From Fontibacillus phaseoli (GTDB taxonomy: Bacteria; Bacillota; Bacilli; Paenibacillales; Paenibacillaceae): a stretch of 64,000 bases of DNA. The stretch's first letter is position 1; each line of letters starts with the position of its first letter. The notes below the pieces were generated by a model. It saw nothing but the letters and a program-made list of their open reading frames with translations. It made no database searches and had not been told where the DNA came from. Below, in pieces: positions 42,218 through 50,675 of this stretch. The stretch lies in contig NZ_QPJW01000008.1 of assembly GCF_003337355.1 (NCBI RefSeq), positions 124,001 through 188,000 of the forward strand, given 5' to 3'. The translations under genes were made by a program, and so were the position numbers.

Positions 42218-43147
42218 ATGTCCCACAGGTCAGGAGCAAGCGGGAGTTATACGCTGTCCCGTAAAGCGAAATGGTTTTCATCGTGGAACAGTTATTTGTT
42301 TGTATTGCCTGCGCTAGTGTTTATGGTTGTCTTCATCGGATTTCCGCTGATTTACAATCTAATCATGAGCTTTCAGAACGTCAACGTGTACAACTTGAGC
42401 GGGAAACATGATTTTATCGGTTTCTCCAATTACATTAAATCACTGAAAGACCCCGTATTCTATACGGCATTGCAAAATTCCGTCGTGTTTACCGTGTTGA
42501 GCTTGTTTTTTCAGTTTACGATCGGTTTTGCGCTCGCGTTGTTCTTTAATTTGAAATTTCCGGGACGTAATTTGTTCCGTTCTTTGATGCTGCTGGCCTG
42601 GATGCTGCCGGTGGTGATTAGCGGTACCGTGTTCCAATGGATGATGTCCGGGGATTTCGGGGTCATCAATTATTTTCTGCAAACGTTAGGGATCATCGAT
42701 CAGCCCGTAAACTGGTTGAGTGAAGGAAGCACCGCCTTGCTGGGTACAGTTGTAGCAAATATCTGGATCGGGATTCCGTTCAACATGATCATTCTGTTGT
42801 CCGGTCTGCAAGGCTTGCCCGACCATTTGTACGAAGCGGCCAAGCTGGACGGAGCCAATCGGCTGGTGCAATTCCGGCATATTACCCTCCCGCTGATGCG
42901 CCCGACGATTCTCGTGCTGCTGATTCTGGGCATTATCAATACATTTAAAGTGTTCGACCTGATTTTCATCATGACTTCGGGCGGACCGGTGACCTCTTCG
43001 ACCGTACTGCCGATTTACGCGTACCAAATGTCCTTCACGACGCTTGAATTCAGCCAGGGTGCTTCGGTGTCGATGATCATGTTTCTGATCCTGATCGTCA
43101 TTTCCATCGTGTACCTGAGAATGTCCAGCAAAGAGGAGGTCCACTAA
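42218..43147 (+). CDS. ABC sugar permease, MalF-type
   Basis: From ATG 42218 (GGGGGAGAGG upstream) the protein has 309 residues and six predicted helices. The permease EAA loop reads LYEAAKLDGANRLVQFRHITLPLMRPT, the contact site for the ATPase. It pairs with the next gene, whose ATG directly follows this stop codon. No ATP-binding gene is present in the cluster; in Gram-positive bacteria such importers commonly share an MsmX-type ATPase encoded elsewhere. Confidence 0.93.
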   Translation: MSHRSGASGSYTLSRKAKWFSSWNSYLFVLPALVFMVVFIGFPLIYNLIMSFQNVNVYNLSGKHDFIGFSNYIKSLKDPVFYTALQNSVVFTVLSLFFQFTIGFALALFFNLKFPGRNLFRSLMLLAWMLPVVISGTVFQWMMSGDFGVINYFLQTLGIIDQPVNWLSEGSTALLGTVVANIWIGIPFNMIILLSGLQGLPDHLYEAAKLDGANRLVQFRHITLPLMRPTILVLLILGIINTFKVFDLIFIMTSGGPVTSSTVLPIYAYQMSFTTLEFSQGASVSMIMFLILIVISIVYLRMSSKEEVH

Positions 43148-43981
43148 ATGACTAAGACAAAATGGCGTTCAGCCGGTGCGACCTTGATCGGCATTCTGAT
43201 TATGATTGTGTTTCTTTTTCCGGTGTATTGGATGGTCAAAACTTCGGTCACGCCGGTTACGGAGCTTTATCACAATCCGCCTCATATTTTGCCGGTCGCG
43301 GCTACGTTCGAATCTTATATCAACAACTTTGTCCGCAACCAGGACATGATCGGCTATATCGGCAACAGCTTTATTATCGCTGCGGGAACGATGATCCTGT
43401 CGCTGCTCTTGTCGATTCCGGCAGCCTATGCCTTGGCACGGCTCTCCATTAAGGGGAAAGCGATGATCATGATCTCGGTGCTGTCGATCCAGATGCTGCC
43501 GGGGATCATGATGGCGATGCCGCTGTATATCATGTTTTCCAAAGTGCACTTGATCGACAATTTCGCCGGGCTGATTTTCGCTGACCTGATTCACTCGCTA
43601 CCGTTTGCGATCATTACGCTGCGTCCGTTTTTCCTGGCTTTGCCGGGCGGACTGGAGGAAGCGGCGAAGATCGATGGCTGCAACAAGTTCACTTCGTTTA
43701 CAAAAATCATCCTGCCGCTGGTGAAGCCCGGCTTGATGACGGTCGGGGCCTTCTGCTTCCTGTTCGGCTGGGGAGATTTCATTTTCGCCCTGACGCTAAC
43801 CTCCAGCAATGAAGTTCGTCCGCTGACGCTCGGGTTGTATCGCTTTATCGGGCAGTATGGAACCGAATGGAACAACCTGATGGCAGTGGCGACGCTGGCG
43901 GCTTTGCCGATTATCATCATCTTTGTGTCCATGCAGAAATATGTGGTCGGCGGGGTTACGGCCGGGGCCATGAAGGATTAA
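43148..43981 (+). CDS. ABC sugar permease, MalG-type
   Basis: A 277-residue permease with six predicted helices. Its EAA loop is LEEAAKIDGCNKFTSFTKIILPLVKPG, and the N-terminus FLFPVYWMVKTSVTPVTELYHNPP is typical of the MalG/LacG group. It starts at the base after the stop of the first permease, with the ribosome binding site AGGAGG inside that gene, so translation is coupled. Confidence 0.93.
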   Translation: MTKTKWRSAGATLIGILIMIVFLFPVYWMVKTSVTPVTELYHNPPHILPVAATFESYINNFVRNQDMIGYIGNSFIIAAGTMILSLLLSIPAAYALARLSIKGKAMIMISVLSIQMLPGIMMAMPLYIMFSKVHLIDNFAGLIFADLIHSLPFAIITLRPFFLALPGGLEEAAKIDGCNKFTSFTKIILPLVKPGLMTVGAFCFLFGWGDFIFALTLTSSNEVRPLTLGLYRFIGQYGTEWNNLMAVATLAALPIIIIFVSMQKYVVGGVTAGAMKD

Positions 43982-44021
43982 CAAGAACGGCAATATTTTT
44001 GCCATTGGAAGGAGTGAGAGC

Positions 44022-45002
44022 ATGAAGCCATTGGTGTACATTGCGCGGGAATTGCCTCAGCCAGCGGCAGAGTTCCTGGAACAACATTGCGAGTGCCGCT
44101 ATTGGCAAGGGCCGGGAGACATCAACGGCGCCAAGCTGGCCGAGGAAGTCGGAGATGCCGAAGGGTTGTTGGTGACGGGAACGCCGATTGATGAAAAGGT
44201 GCTTGCATCAGGCTCGAAGCTAAGAGTTGTCGCCAATTTGTCGGCGGGATACAACAATCTGGATTTGCAAGCTTTAAAAGAGCGGGGGATCATGGCTACT
44301 CATACTCCCTACGTCTTGGACGATACGGTAGCGGACCTCGCGATGGCCTTAATCCTGTCCTCCGCCCGCAGGGTAACCGAGCTCGACCGCTTGGTCAAAG
44401 CGGGACAATGGAAAAAGAGCATGGACACTGAGCTGTATGGGCTGGACGTGAATCATAAACGGCTGGGTATCATCGGCATGGGCCGGATCGGCGAAGCGGT
44501 AGCCCGCCGGGCGAGCCTCGGTTTTGAAATGGACGTAGCGTATTACAACCGTCGGCGCAAGCCGGAAGCGGAGGAGCGGCTTGGCTTGACCTACTGCGAA
44601 CTGGAGGAATTGCTAGGTACATCGGACTTCGTGCTTCTATTGACCCCGTTGACGCCGGAAACCCGGCATTTGATGGATGAGGCGCAGTTCAAGCTCATGA
44701 AGCAAAATGCCATTTTTATTAATGTATCCCGCGGGGAAACGGTTCGGGAAGAAGCGCTCGTTAAAGCGTTGGAAGAAAAATGGATCGCAGGCGCAGGTCT
44801 GGATGTCTATGAGCAGGAACCGGTTTCGCCGGGCCATCCGTTGCTCGGGATGAACAATGTGGTAACCCTGCCGCATATCGGGTCGGCCACGGCCGAAACC
44901 CGGAACAATATGGCGATGTCCGCGGCCAAAAATCTGGTGAACGCGTTGGCCGGCCAATCGCCGCTCGATATCGTGCCGGAGCTTAGGCCGTATTTTTTAT
45001 AA
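44022..45002 (+). CDS. D-isomer-specific 2-hydroxyacid dehydrogenase (glyoxylate/hydroxypyruvate reductase-like)
   Basis: A 326-residue NAD(P)-dependent dehydrogenase. The Rossmann motif is LGIIGMGRIGEAVARRA near residue 148. Catalytic Arg lies in INVSRGETVREEALVKAL, Glu in LDVYEQEPVSPGHPLL, and His in VVTLPHIGSATAETRNNMA. The N-terminal substrate domain has LRVVANLSAGYNNLDLQALKERGI. It would interconvert a 2-oxoacid with a D-2-hydroxyacid, such as glyoxylate or hydroxypyruvate. It sits between the importer and the GH31 gene, an unexpected partner for glycoside use. GGAAGGAG precedes the ATG. Confidence 0.9.
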   Translation: MKPLVYIARELPQPAAEFLEQHCECRYWQGPGDINGAKLAEEVGDAEGLLVTGTPIDEKVLASGSKLRVVANLSAGYNNLDLQALKERGIMATHTPYVLDDTVADLAMALILSSARRVTELDRLVKAGQWKKSMDTELYGLDVNHKRLGIIGMGRIGEAVARRASLGFEMDVAYYNRRRKPEAEERLGLTYCELEELLGTSDFVLLLTPLTPETRHLMDEAQFKLMKQNAIFINVSRGETVREEALVKALEEKWIAGAGLDVYEQEPVSPGHPLLGMNNVVTLPHIGSATAETRNNMAMSAAKNLVNALAGQSPLDIVPELRPYFL

Positions 45003-45030
45003 ATATATATAGACAGGTGGAGGAACAGGG

Positions 45031-47352
45031 ATGAAATTTACTGATGGGTATTGGCACGTAAGACCGGGGGTCACGCTCAATTATCCGGTGGAGGTTCGAA
45101 GCGTCCGCTCGTCACCGGAGCAACTGACGGTATTGGCTTCCTGCAAAAAAATCATCAAGCGGGGCGATACGCTGAATACCGCGATCCTGACTGTCAACTA
45201 CACGTCCCCCATGCCGGACGTCATCGCGGTGGAACTGGTTCATCATAGCGGCAAGCTACCGAAAGGGCCGGTATTCGAGAAGCATGTCGACGAAGGGGTA
45301 CAGGTATCGGTCGAAAATGGCGAGGAAATCGCTACTCTAACCAGCGGAAAGCTCAGCGTGCAAGTGAACAAAAACGAAGGCTGGAGCACGCATTTCATCT
45401 ACAATGGCAAGCGTCTGACCGGAAGCGGCTACAAGAGCCCGGGGCACATGAAAATGCCCGATCAATCCACTTTCATCCGGGAACAGCTGGATTTGGGCGT
45501 GGGGGAATACATTTACGGGCTCGGCGAACGGTTTACGCCGTTCGTGAAAAACGGGCAGGTCGTCGACCTGTGGAACGAAGACGGCGGGACATGCAGCGAG
45601 CAGGCTTACAAGAACGTACCGTTCTATCTCTCCAACTATGGCTATGGCGTGTTCGTCGACCATCCGGAGCGCGTCTCCTATGAAGTGGCTTCGGAAGTCG
45701 TGTCCAAGGTGCAGTTCAGCGTACCTGGCGAAACGTTAAAATACTATATTATCGGCGGTTCCAATCTGAAGGAAGTGCTGAATAACTATACCAAGCTGAC
45801 CGGAAAACCGGCGCTGCCGCCGGCCTGGTCCTACGGTCTTTGGCTGACGACGTCGTTTACGACCAGTTATGACGAGGGCACGGTAAACAGCTTCATCGAC
45901 GGTATGATCGAGCGCGAAATTCCGCTGCACGTATTCCATTTCGACTGCTTCTGGATGAAAGAGTTCCATTGGTGCGATTTTCAGTGGGACAAAGACGTAT
46001 TCCCGGATCCTCAAGGCATGTTGAACCGCTTGAAAAGCAAGGGCCTGAACATCTCCGTCTGGATCAACTCCTATATCGCGCAGCAGTCGTACTTGTTTGA
46101 TGAAGGCAAGGAGAATGGCTACCTGGTGAAGACGAAGGACGGCGACGTCTGGCAATGGGACCGCTGGCAGGGCGGCATGGGCTTGGTCGACTTTACGAAT
46201 CCGGCTGCGGTGCGCTGGTATCAGGATAAGCTGAGAGCGCTGATCGACATGGGCGTCGACTGCTTCAAGACCGATTTCGGCGAGCGCATACCGACCGACG
46301 TGGTGTATTTTGACGGCTCGGATCCGGTCAAGATGCACAACTATTACACGCATTTGTACAACAAAGCGGTATTTGAAGTGCTGGAAGAGACGAAGGGGAA
46401 AAATGAAGCGATGGTATTCGCCCGCTCGGCCACGGCGGGAGGACAGCAGTTCCCGGTCCATTGGGGCGGCGACTGCTCTGCTACCTACAATTCGATGGCC
46501 GAGACGCTGCGCGGCGGATTGTCGCTGGGCTTGTCGGGCTTCAGCTTCTGGAGCCACGACATCGGCGGCTTCGAGAGCACGGCCACCCCGGACCTCTACA
46601 AGCGCTGGTCCGCGTTCGGCTTGCTGTCCTCGCACAGCCGCCTGCACGGCAGCCAGTCTTACCGGGTGCCTTGGCTGTTCGACGATGAAGCCAGCGACGT
46701 GCTGCGCCATTTCACGAAGCTGAAGTCCACGCTGATGCCGTATTTGTACGGCACCAGTGTGGAAGCGACCCGGACGGGCGTGCCGGTTATGCGCGCCATG
46801 GTCCTGGAGTTTCCGGGCGACGCGGCTTGCGAAACGCTGGACCGCCAGTACATGCTGGGCGACTCGCTTCTCGTCGCCCCGATCTTCAACGACGAAGGCA
46901 CGGCCAAGTATTATTTGCCGGAAGGCCGGTGGACCAACTTTTTGAGCGGCAACGTGGTGGAAGGCGGCCGCTGGGTGCAGGAGCGGCATGATTACTTCAG
47001 CCTGCCGCTGATGGTCCGCCCGGGCAGCCTGATCGCGGTAGGCGCGAACGACCTGCGGCCGGACTACGATTACGCCGACGGCATTGCCCTGCATTTGTTT
47101 GAACTCGGCGACGGGGAGACGGCATCCGCTTCCATTTGCGACGTTAGCGGCGTCCATGAGCTGGAAGTGAAAGTGACGCGCCAAGGCCGCACGCTGACGG
47201 TAACCGCCGAAGGAGCGGATAAACCGTGGGAGCTGGTGCTGCGCGGCATCGCCAACGTCGCGTCGGCCGACGGCGGGACGGCGTCGGAAGGAGACTTGGG
47301 CGTGACCATCGCCGTTGATCGCGGCGTCCGCGCGCTGAGCATCGAGCTGTAA
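45031..47352 (+). CDS. GH31 alpha-xylosidase (YicI-like)
   Basis: A 773-residue glycoside hydrolase of family 31, the size of Escherichia coli YicI. The nucleophile Asp lies in DCFKTDFGERIPTDVVYFDGSDPVKMHNYY, where KTDFGE marks the alpha-xylosidase branch, and the acid/base Asp in VHWGGDCSATYNSMAETLRGGLSLGLSGFSFWSHDIGG. The N-terminal beta domain includes YIYGLGERFTPFVKNGQ. It has no signal peptide, so it acts in the cytoplasm on imported alpha-xylosides such as isoprimeverose. A terminator ends the operon that starts with the ABC importer. Specificity is inferred from the motif. Confidence 0.92.
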   Translation: MKFTDGYWHVRPGVTLNYPVEVRSVRSSPEQLTVLASCKKIIKRGDTLNTAILTVNYTSPMPDVIAVELVHHSGKLPKGPVFEKHVDEGVQVSVENGEEIATLTSGKLSVQVNKNEGWSTHFIYNGKRLTGSGYKSPGHMKMPDQSTFIREQLDLGVGEYIYGLGERFTPFVKNGQVVDLWNEDGGTCSEQAYKNVPFYLSNYGYGVFVDHPERVSYEVASEVVSKVQFSVPGETLKYYIIGGSNLKEVLNNYTKLTGKPALPPAWSYGLWLTTSFTTSYDEGTVNSFIDGMIEREIPLHVFHFDCFWMKEFHWCDFQWDKDVFPDPQGMLNRLKSKGLNISVWINSYIAQQSYLFDEGKENGYLVKTKDGDVWQWDRWQGGMGLVDFTNPAAVRWYQDKLRALIDMGVDCFKTDFGERIPTDVVYFDGSDPVKMHNYYTHLYNKAVFEVLEETKGKNEAMVFARSATAGGQQFPVHWGGDCSATYNSMAETLRGGLSLGLSGFSFWSHDIGGFESTATPDLYKRWSAFGLLSSHSRLHGSQSYRVPWLFDDEASDVLRHFTKLKSTLMPYLYGTSVEATRTGVPVMRAMVLEFPGDAACETLDRQYMLGDSLLVAPIFNDEGTAKYYLPEGRWTNFLSGNVVEGGRWVQERHDYFSLPLMVRPGSLIAVGANDLRPDYDYADGIALHLFELGDGETASASICDVSGVHELEVKVTRQGRTLTVTAEGADKPWELVLRGIANVASADGGTASEGDLGVTIAVDRGVRALSIEL

Positions 47353-47393
47353 ACCTGGCTAATCAATTCAAGTGTACGAATAGAGTGAATAAG

Positions 47394-47433
47394 ACAGGGC
47401 TGCCTTGCAGGTTATAGGTAGCCCTGTTTTTTT
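47394..47433 (+). terminator. Terminator of importer-GH31 operon
   Basis: Arms ACAGGGCTGCC and GGTAGCCCTGT (one G-U-type mismatch) are followed by a run of seven T residues, 42 bp after the GH31 stop. Confidence 0.88.
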
Positions 47434-47509
47434 GGTTATAAGGCGAATGGGAACTTCCGTCATGCACCATTCACCATGATTCAAGCTAATATCGCTCCAG
47501 CAACAAAAA

Positions 47510-47694
47510 TAACTGGAAAACCTCCAGTTATTCTTTAGCCACACGGTCAGAATTTAAAATTAACTGGAAAACCTCCATCTAATTTCAAGGTTTCAGCGGG
47601 TATCTGGCTGTTTTCGTGAAATTAACTGTAGTTTTTCCAGTTAAATGCTGCAAGAAAGCCGCAAAGGTAAAAATAACTGGAGGTTTTCCAGTTA
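47510..47694. repeat. Four-palindrome element, AACTG family, copy 5
   Basis: Units at 47510-47530, 47561-47581, 47623-47643 and 47674-47694, with starts 51, 62 and 51 bp apart. Units 1 and 2 are forward (TAACTGGAAAACCTCCA); units 3 and 4 reverse (TTTTTCCAGTTA and GAGGTTTTCCAGTTA ends). Located between the GH31 terminator and the GH20 gene. Confidence 0.88.
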
Positions 47695-47702
47695 ATTGCG
47701 CA

Positions 47703-47880
47703 GGCTCAAGTAACTTTGACCCCAAAAGGAGTAACTATGAACACCAGCAAACTAAACGAGCAGATAGTAACAGTGCCGCAGAAATAAAAGTAACTATAAT
47801 GCCGGAAGGGGTAACTTTTAGCACCAAGTAGATTGAACGATAATAAAAGTAACTGTGCCGCGAGGTAACTGGCATTCTAA
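47703..47880. repeat. Degenerate GTAACT repeats, array B
   Basis: Units contain AGTAACTNT, GCCG or ACCCC, GGAAGGGGTAACT-like and CACCAAG-like segments, with a spacing near 78 bp between the clearest two. The array directly follows four-palindrome copy 5, as array A follows copy 4. From here to the cre site a small GCAAGAA tandem run (about 47928-47960) is the only other feature seen. Confidence 0.6.
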
Positions 47881-48058
47881 GCGACGTAAGCGATGGATAG
47901 AGTTGGGGATGAGTAGCGGAAGCAAGAAGCAAGAAGCAAGAATTAAGAAGCAAGAAATAGCAAGAAGGCCGGACTGGGGACGGCCGGAATAGACAGAAAT
48001 ATGCCCCAATAAGCGGATTTTTTCCCTACCCAGATTTGCAGGGGAAAGGTAAAATCTT

Positions 48059-48072
48059 TGTAAACGCTTTAC
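48059..48072 (+). promoter_or_regulatory. Catabolite-responsive element (cre)
   Basis: TGTAAACGCTTTAC matches the CcpA cre consensus TGWAANCGNTNWCA at nearly every position. It sits 20 bp before the GH20 start, next to its ribosome binding site, so CcpA would repress the gene when preferred sugars are present. Confidence 0.82.
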
Positions 48073-48091
48073 GCAGAGGGAGGAAGGACGA

Positions 48092-50008
48092 ATGAAGCTG
48101 CATTTTACCGGAATCGCGGCCGAGGCGGGACTATTACCCGGAATCGGGGAGTTGGCGAAGGAGTTGCTGTTCATCGAAGCTGTAGACGGGCAGCCGGTGC
48201 GGGTGGAATTATCGGACGGAGGACTGGAGGTAGGGCTGGAAGACGGAGTCGCGTACATACGTTATGAACGAAAGCATCAGTTTTTTCGCGGGCTGGGGCT
48301 GCTCGTGCAGTATGGGCGGAACGGGAGAGCTTTTCATATTAAGGAGGAGCAGCAATTCGATACGATCGGTCCGATGTTTGATTTGTCCCGCAACGGTGTG
48401 TTGACGGTGGACAGTTTCAAATTCATGCTGCGGAAAATGGCCCTGATGGGGCTGAATTCGGTCATGCTGTATATGGAAGATACTTACGAACTCGAGGGGG
48501 AGCCCTACTTCGGATACATGCGGGGCCGGTATTCGCCGGCCGAGCTGCGGGACATCGACGATTATGCGGACCGGTTCGGCATCGAGGCTTTCCCGAGCAT
48601 TCAGACGTTGGCGCATTTGGAGGAATTCCTTAAATGGGAGCCGGTATCAGGGTATAAAGATACGAAAGGAGCCCTCCTGGTCGGTGACGAAGCGGTGGAG
48701 GCGCTGATCGGAAACATGCTGGAGGCGGCCAGCGCGCCGTTCCGGAGCCGCAAGATTCATATCGGAATGGACGAGGCGGAGGAACTGGGCCGGGGCAAAT
48801 ATCTGGACCGGAACGGCTATCGGAGCCGGTTCGATATTATGACGGGCCATCTGGAAAGAGTGCTTGAGGACGCGCGCAGCCGCGGGTTAAAGCCGATGAT
48901 GTGGAGCGATATGTTCCTCAAATTCGCCTCCGCCGACGGGAGCGAGCATTATGACGCTGACACGCCGATTCCGGAGGAGATGGCCCGCCGCATTCCGAAG
49001 GACGTCGACTTGGTGTATTGGGATTACGCCCATCAGGAGCAGGAGGATTATGAAAAGCTGATCGCCAAGCATCGTCCGCTCGGTTGCAACCTCGTTTTCG
49101 CGGGCGCGGTGTGGGTGTTTAACACGTTCGGCGTTAATTACGGCCTTTCGCTGAACGCGACCGATGCAGCTCTTCAGGTTTGCAAAAGAGAGGGAATTCG
49201 CGAAGTATATGCGACAATGTGGGGCGATGACGGTATGGAGAGCAGCCCGTTCGGAGCGCTGCTGGGCCTGCAGTTTTATGCGGAATACGCTTATACGGCG
49301 GGCAAACCGGCTTGGGGGCAGGTGGCGGAGCGCGTTAAGTTCTGCACTGGGATCGAGGCGGAAACGTTCTTGAAGCTGAAGTACCTGGACGAGACGCCGG
49401 GGGCGGAGCCGGACAACCGGAAACAGAGCAATCCTTCGAAATTCCTGCTGTACCAGGACGTGCTGCTGGGCCTCTTCGACAAACAGATCGAAGGGCTGGG
49501 GATGTCCGCCCACTATGCGAAGCTGGAGCAGGACATCCTAAGCGGCCGTAGCAAGGACGCGGAGCTGGATTACATCTTCGAGGTGCCGGAGAAGCTGTGC
49601 GCGGTGCTGAAGCGGAAAAGCGAAATCGGCACCGAACTGAAGCGGGCTTATGACGCCGGGGACTGCGCGAAGCTGAGAGCGATTGCGGAGGACGTGCTGC
49701 CGGCTATCGCGGAGGACGTGAAGGAGCTCCGGGCCGCGCACCGGAGGCAGTGGCTGCGTATGTTCAAACCGTTCGGCTGGGAGGTGCTCGACATCCGCTA
49801 CGGCGGGGTCTTGACCCGGCTGGATACGGCTTGCGTCCGGCTGCTTGATTACGTGGAACGGCGCATTAATGTGATCGAGGAACTGGAACAGGAACGGCTG
49901 GTGTACAGCTCGGTCAACCGGTTTAACAACAAAGGAGCGGGCTGGTGCAGTTACTATTACCGCATGGCTTCGCCGAACGTGTTTTTTCACGTGTTGAACC
50001 CTTTCTGA
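48092..50008 (+). CDS. GH20 beta-N-acetylhexosaminidase (GH20C/GcnA-like)
   Basis: A 638-residue family-20 glycoside hydrolase. The catalytic Asp-Glu pair is in RKIHIGMDEAEELGRGKYL (residue about 230). Other family marks are the early DLSRNGVLTVDSFKFMLRKMALMGLNSVMLYMEDTYEL, FPSIQTLAHLEEFLKW, MWSDMFLKFA, and VYATMWGDDGMESS with the sugar-binding Trp. It lacks a signal peptide, so it removes terminal beta-N-acetylhexosamine from imported oligosaccharides in the cytoplasm. The C-terminal 200 residues are helical. It has its own cre site, AGGGAGGAAGG ribosome binding site and terminator, and is therefore regulated separately from the importer operon. Confidence 0.9.
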   Translation: MKLHFTGIAAEAGLLPGIGELAKELLFIEAVDGQPVRVELSDGGLEVGLEDGVAYIRYERKHQFFRGLGLLVQYGRNGRAFHIKEEQQFDTIGPMFDLSRNGVLTVDSFKFMLRKMALMGLNSVMLYMEDTYELEGEPYFGYMRGRYSPAELRDIDDYADRFGIEAFPSIQTLAHLEEFLKWEPVSGYKDTKGALLVGDEAVEALIGNMLEAASAPFRSRKIHIGMDEAEELGRGKYLDRNGYRSRFDIMTGHLERVLEDARSRGLKPMMWSDMFLKFASADGSEHYDADTPIPEEMARRIPKDVDLVYWDYAHQEQEDYEKLIAKHRPLGCNLVFAGAVWVFNTFGVNYGLSLNATDAALQVCKREGIREVYATMWGDDGMESSPFGALLGLQFYAEYAYTAGKPAWGQVAERVKFCTGIEAETFLKLKYLDETPGAEPDNRKQSNPSKFLLYQDVLLGLFDKQIEGLGMSAHYAKLEQDILSGRSKDAELDYIFEVPEKLCAVLKRKSEIGTELKRAYDAGDCAKLRAIAEDVLPAIAEDVKELRAAHRRQWLRMFKPFGWEVLDIRYGGVLTRLDTACVRLLDYVERRINVIEELEQERLVYSSVNRFNNKGAGWCSYYYRMASPNVFFHVLNPF

Positions 50009-50015
50009 GAAGCAA

Positions 50016-50050
50016 AAGACCGGGCCGTTCAGTGAACGGACCCGGTCTTC
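50016..50050 (+). terminator. Terminator of GH20 gene
   Basis: Arms AAGACCGGGCCGTTC and GAACGGACCCGGTCTT (one bulge), followed by CTTGTTTCTT, just after the stop codon. Confidence 0.83.
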
Positions 50051-50104
50051 TTGTTTCTTATGTAAGTGGAAATTATGTATACATGCCTGGAATGCCCTAC
50101 GCTA

Positions 50105-50482
50105 TTAAGCTGCGAAAGTGTTCGGCGGGATTGGATTGTTGAGCTGATATGTAGTCGAACTGGAGTATCCCCAAACCAGCCACAGAATGCCGTATACCGG
50201 AGGAAGAAAAATATTAAACAGGACATAGGTGCCGCTCTTCCCGAAAGCATTCAACAATTTCACTTGCCAGATAATTGTGAATACGATATTGGCGACCGGT
50301 ACGAAGTACATGAGCACCCACCAACCGCTTTCCTTGATTAATCGCAGCTGCAGGATGTTCATCAGGATCGGAACGAAAGCAAACCAGGCGATATGGTCCA
50401 GTCCGGCTTTCTTCGCCAGCGAAAAATAGGCGCCCGCAAACAAGACATACATCGCGATTGCGAGCAAAAATAAAAACCACAT
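50105..50482 (-). CDS. Small membrane protein, DUF5684-like
   Basis: From ATG 50482 (GAGGGAGGG upstream; the frame opens at 50500) the protein has 125 residues and about four hydrophobic helices. MYVLFAGAYFSLAKKAGLDHIAWFAFVPILMNILQLRLIKESGWWVLMYFVPVANIVFTIIW is the pattern of the DUF5684 family, sometimes fused to signal peptidases. Function is unknown. It stands alone between convergent GH20 and the MFS gene. Confidence 0.78.
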   Translation of the reverse strand: MWFLFLLAIAMYVLFAGAYFSLAKKAGLDHIAWFAFVPILMNILQLRLIKESGWWVLMYFVPVANIVFTIIWQVKLLNAFGKSGTYVLFNIFLPPVYGILWLVWGYSSSTTYQLNNPIPPNTFAA

Positions 50483-50675
50483 ACAAATACCCTCCCTCAA
50501 AATGAAAAAATAAATTTCAAACCGGTTTATATAATTCTACAATAAACGCAAATCACCTCCTTAATCTACAATTTTTTTCGCCCTTTTTGTCAAATTTACT
50601 GTGACAGTGATTCAAATATGAATATTAAACACTTTGATGCTTTGTCTTCTATATGAGTTGGTGCCGCCGCGGAAC

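Noticed and set aside
45736..47184. 482-residue minus-strand open frame
   Set aside because: Antisense to the GH31 gene; composition (Arg, His, Ala, Val rich) is typical of a shadow frame.
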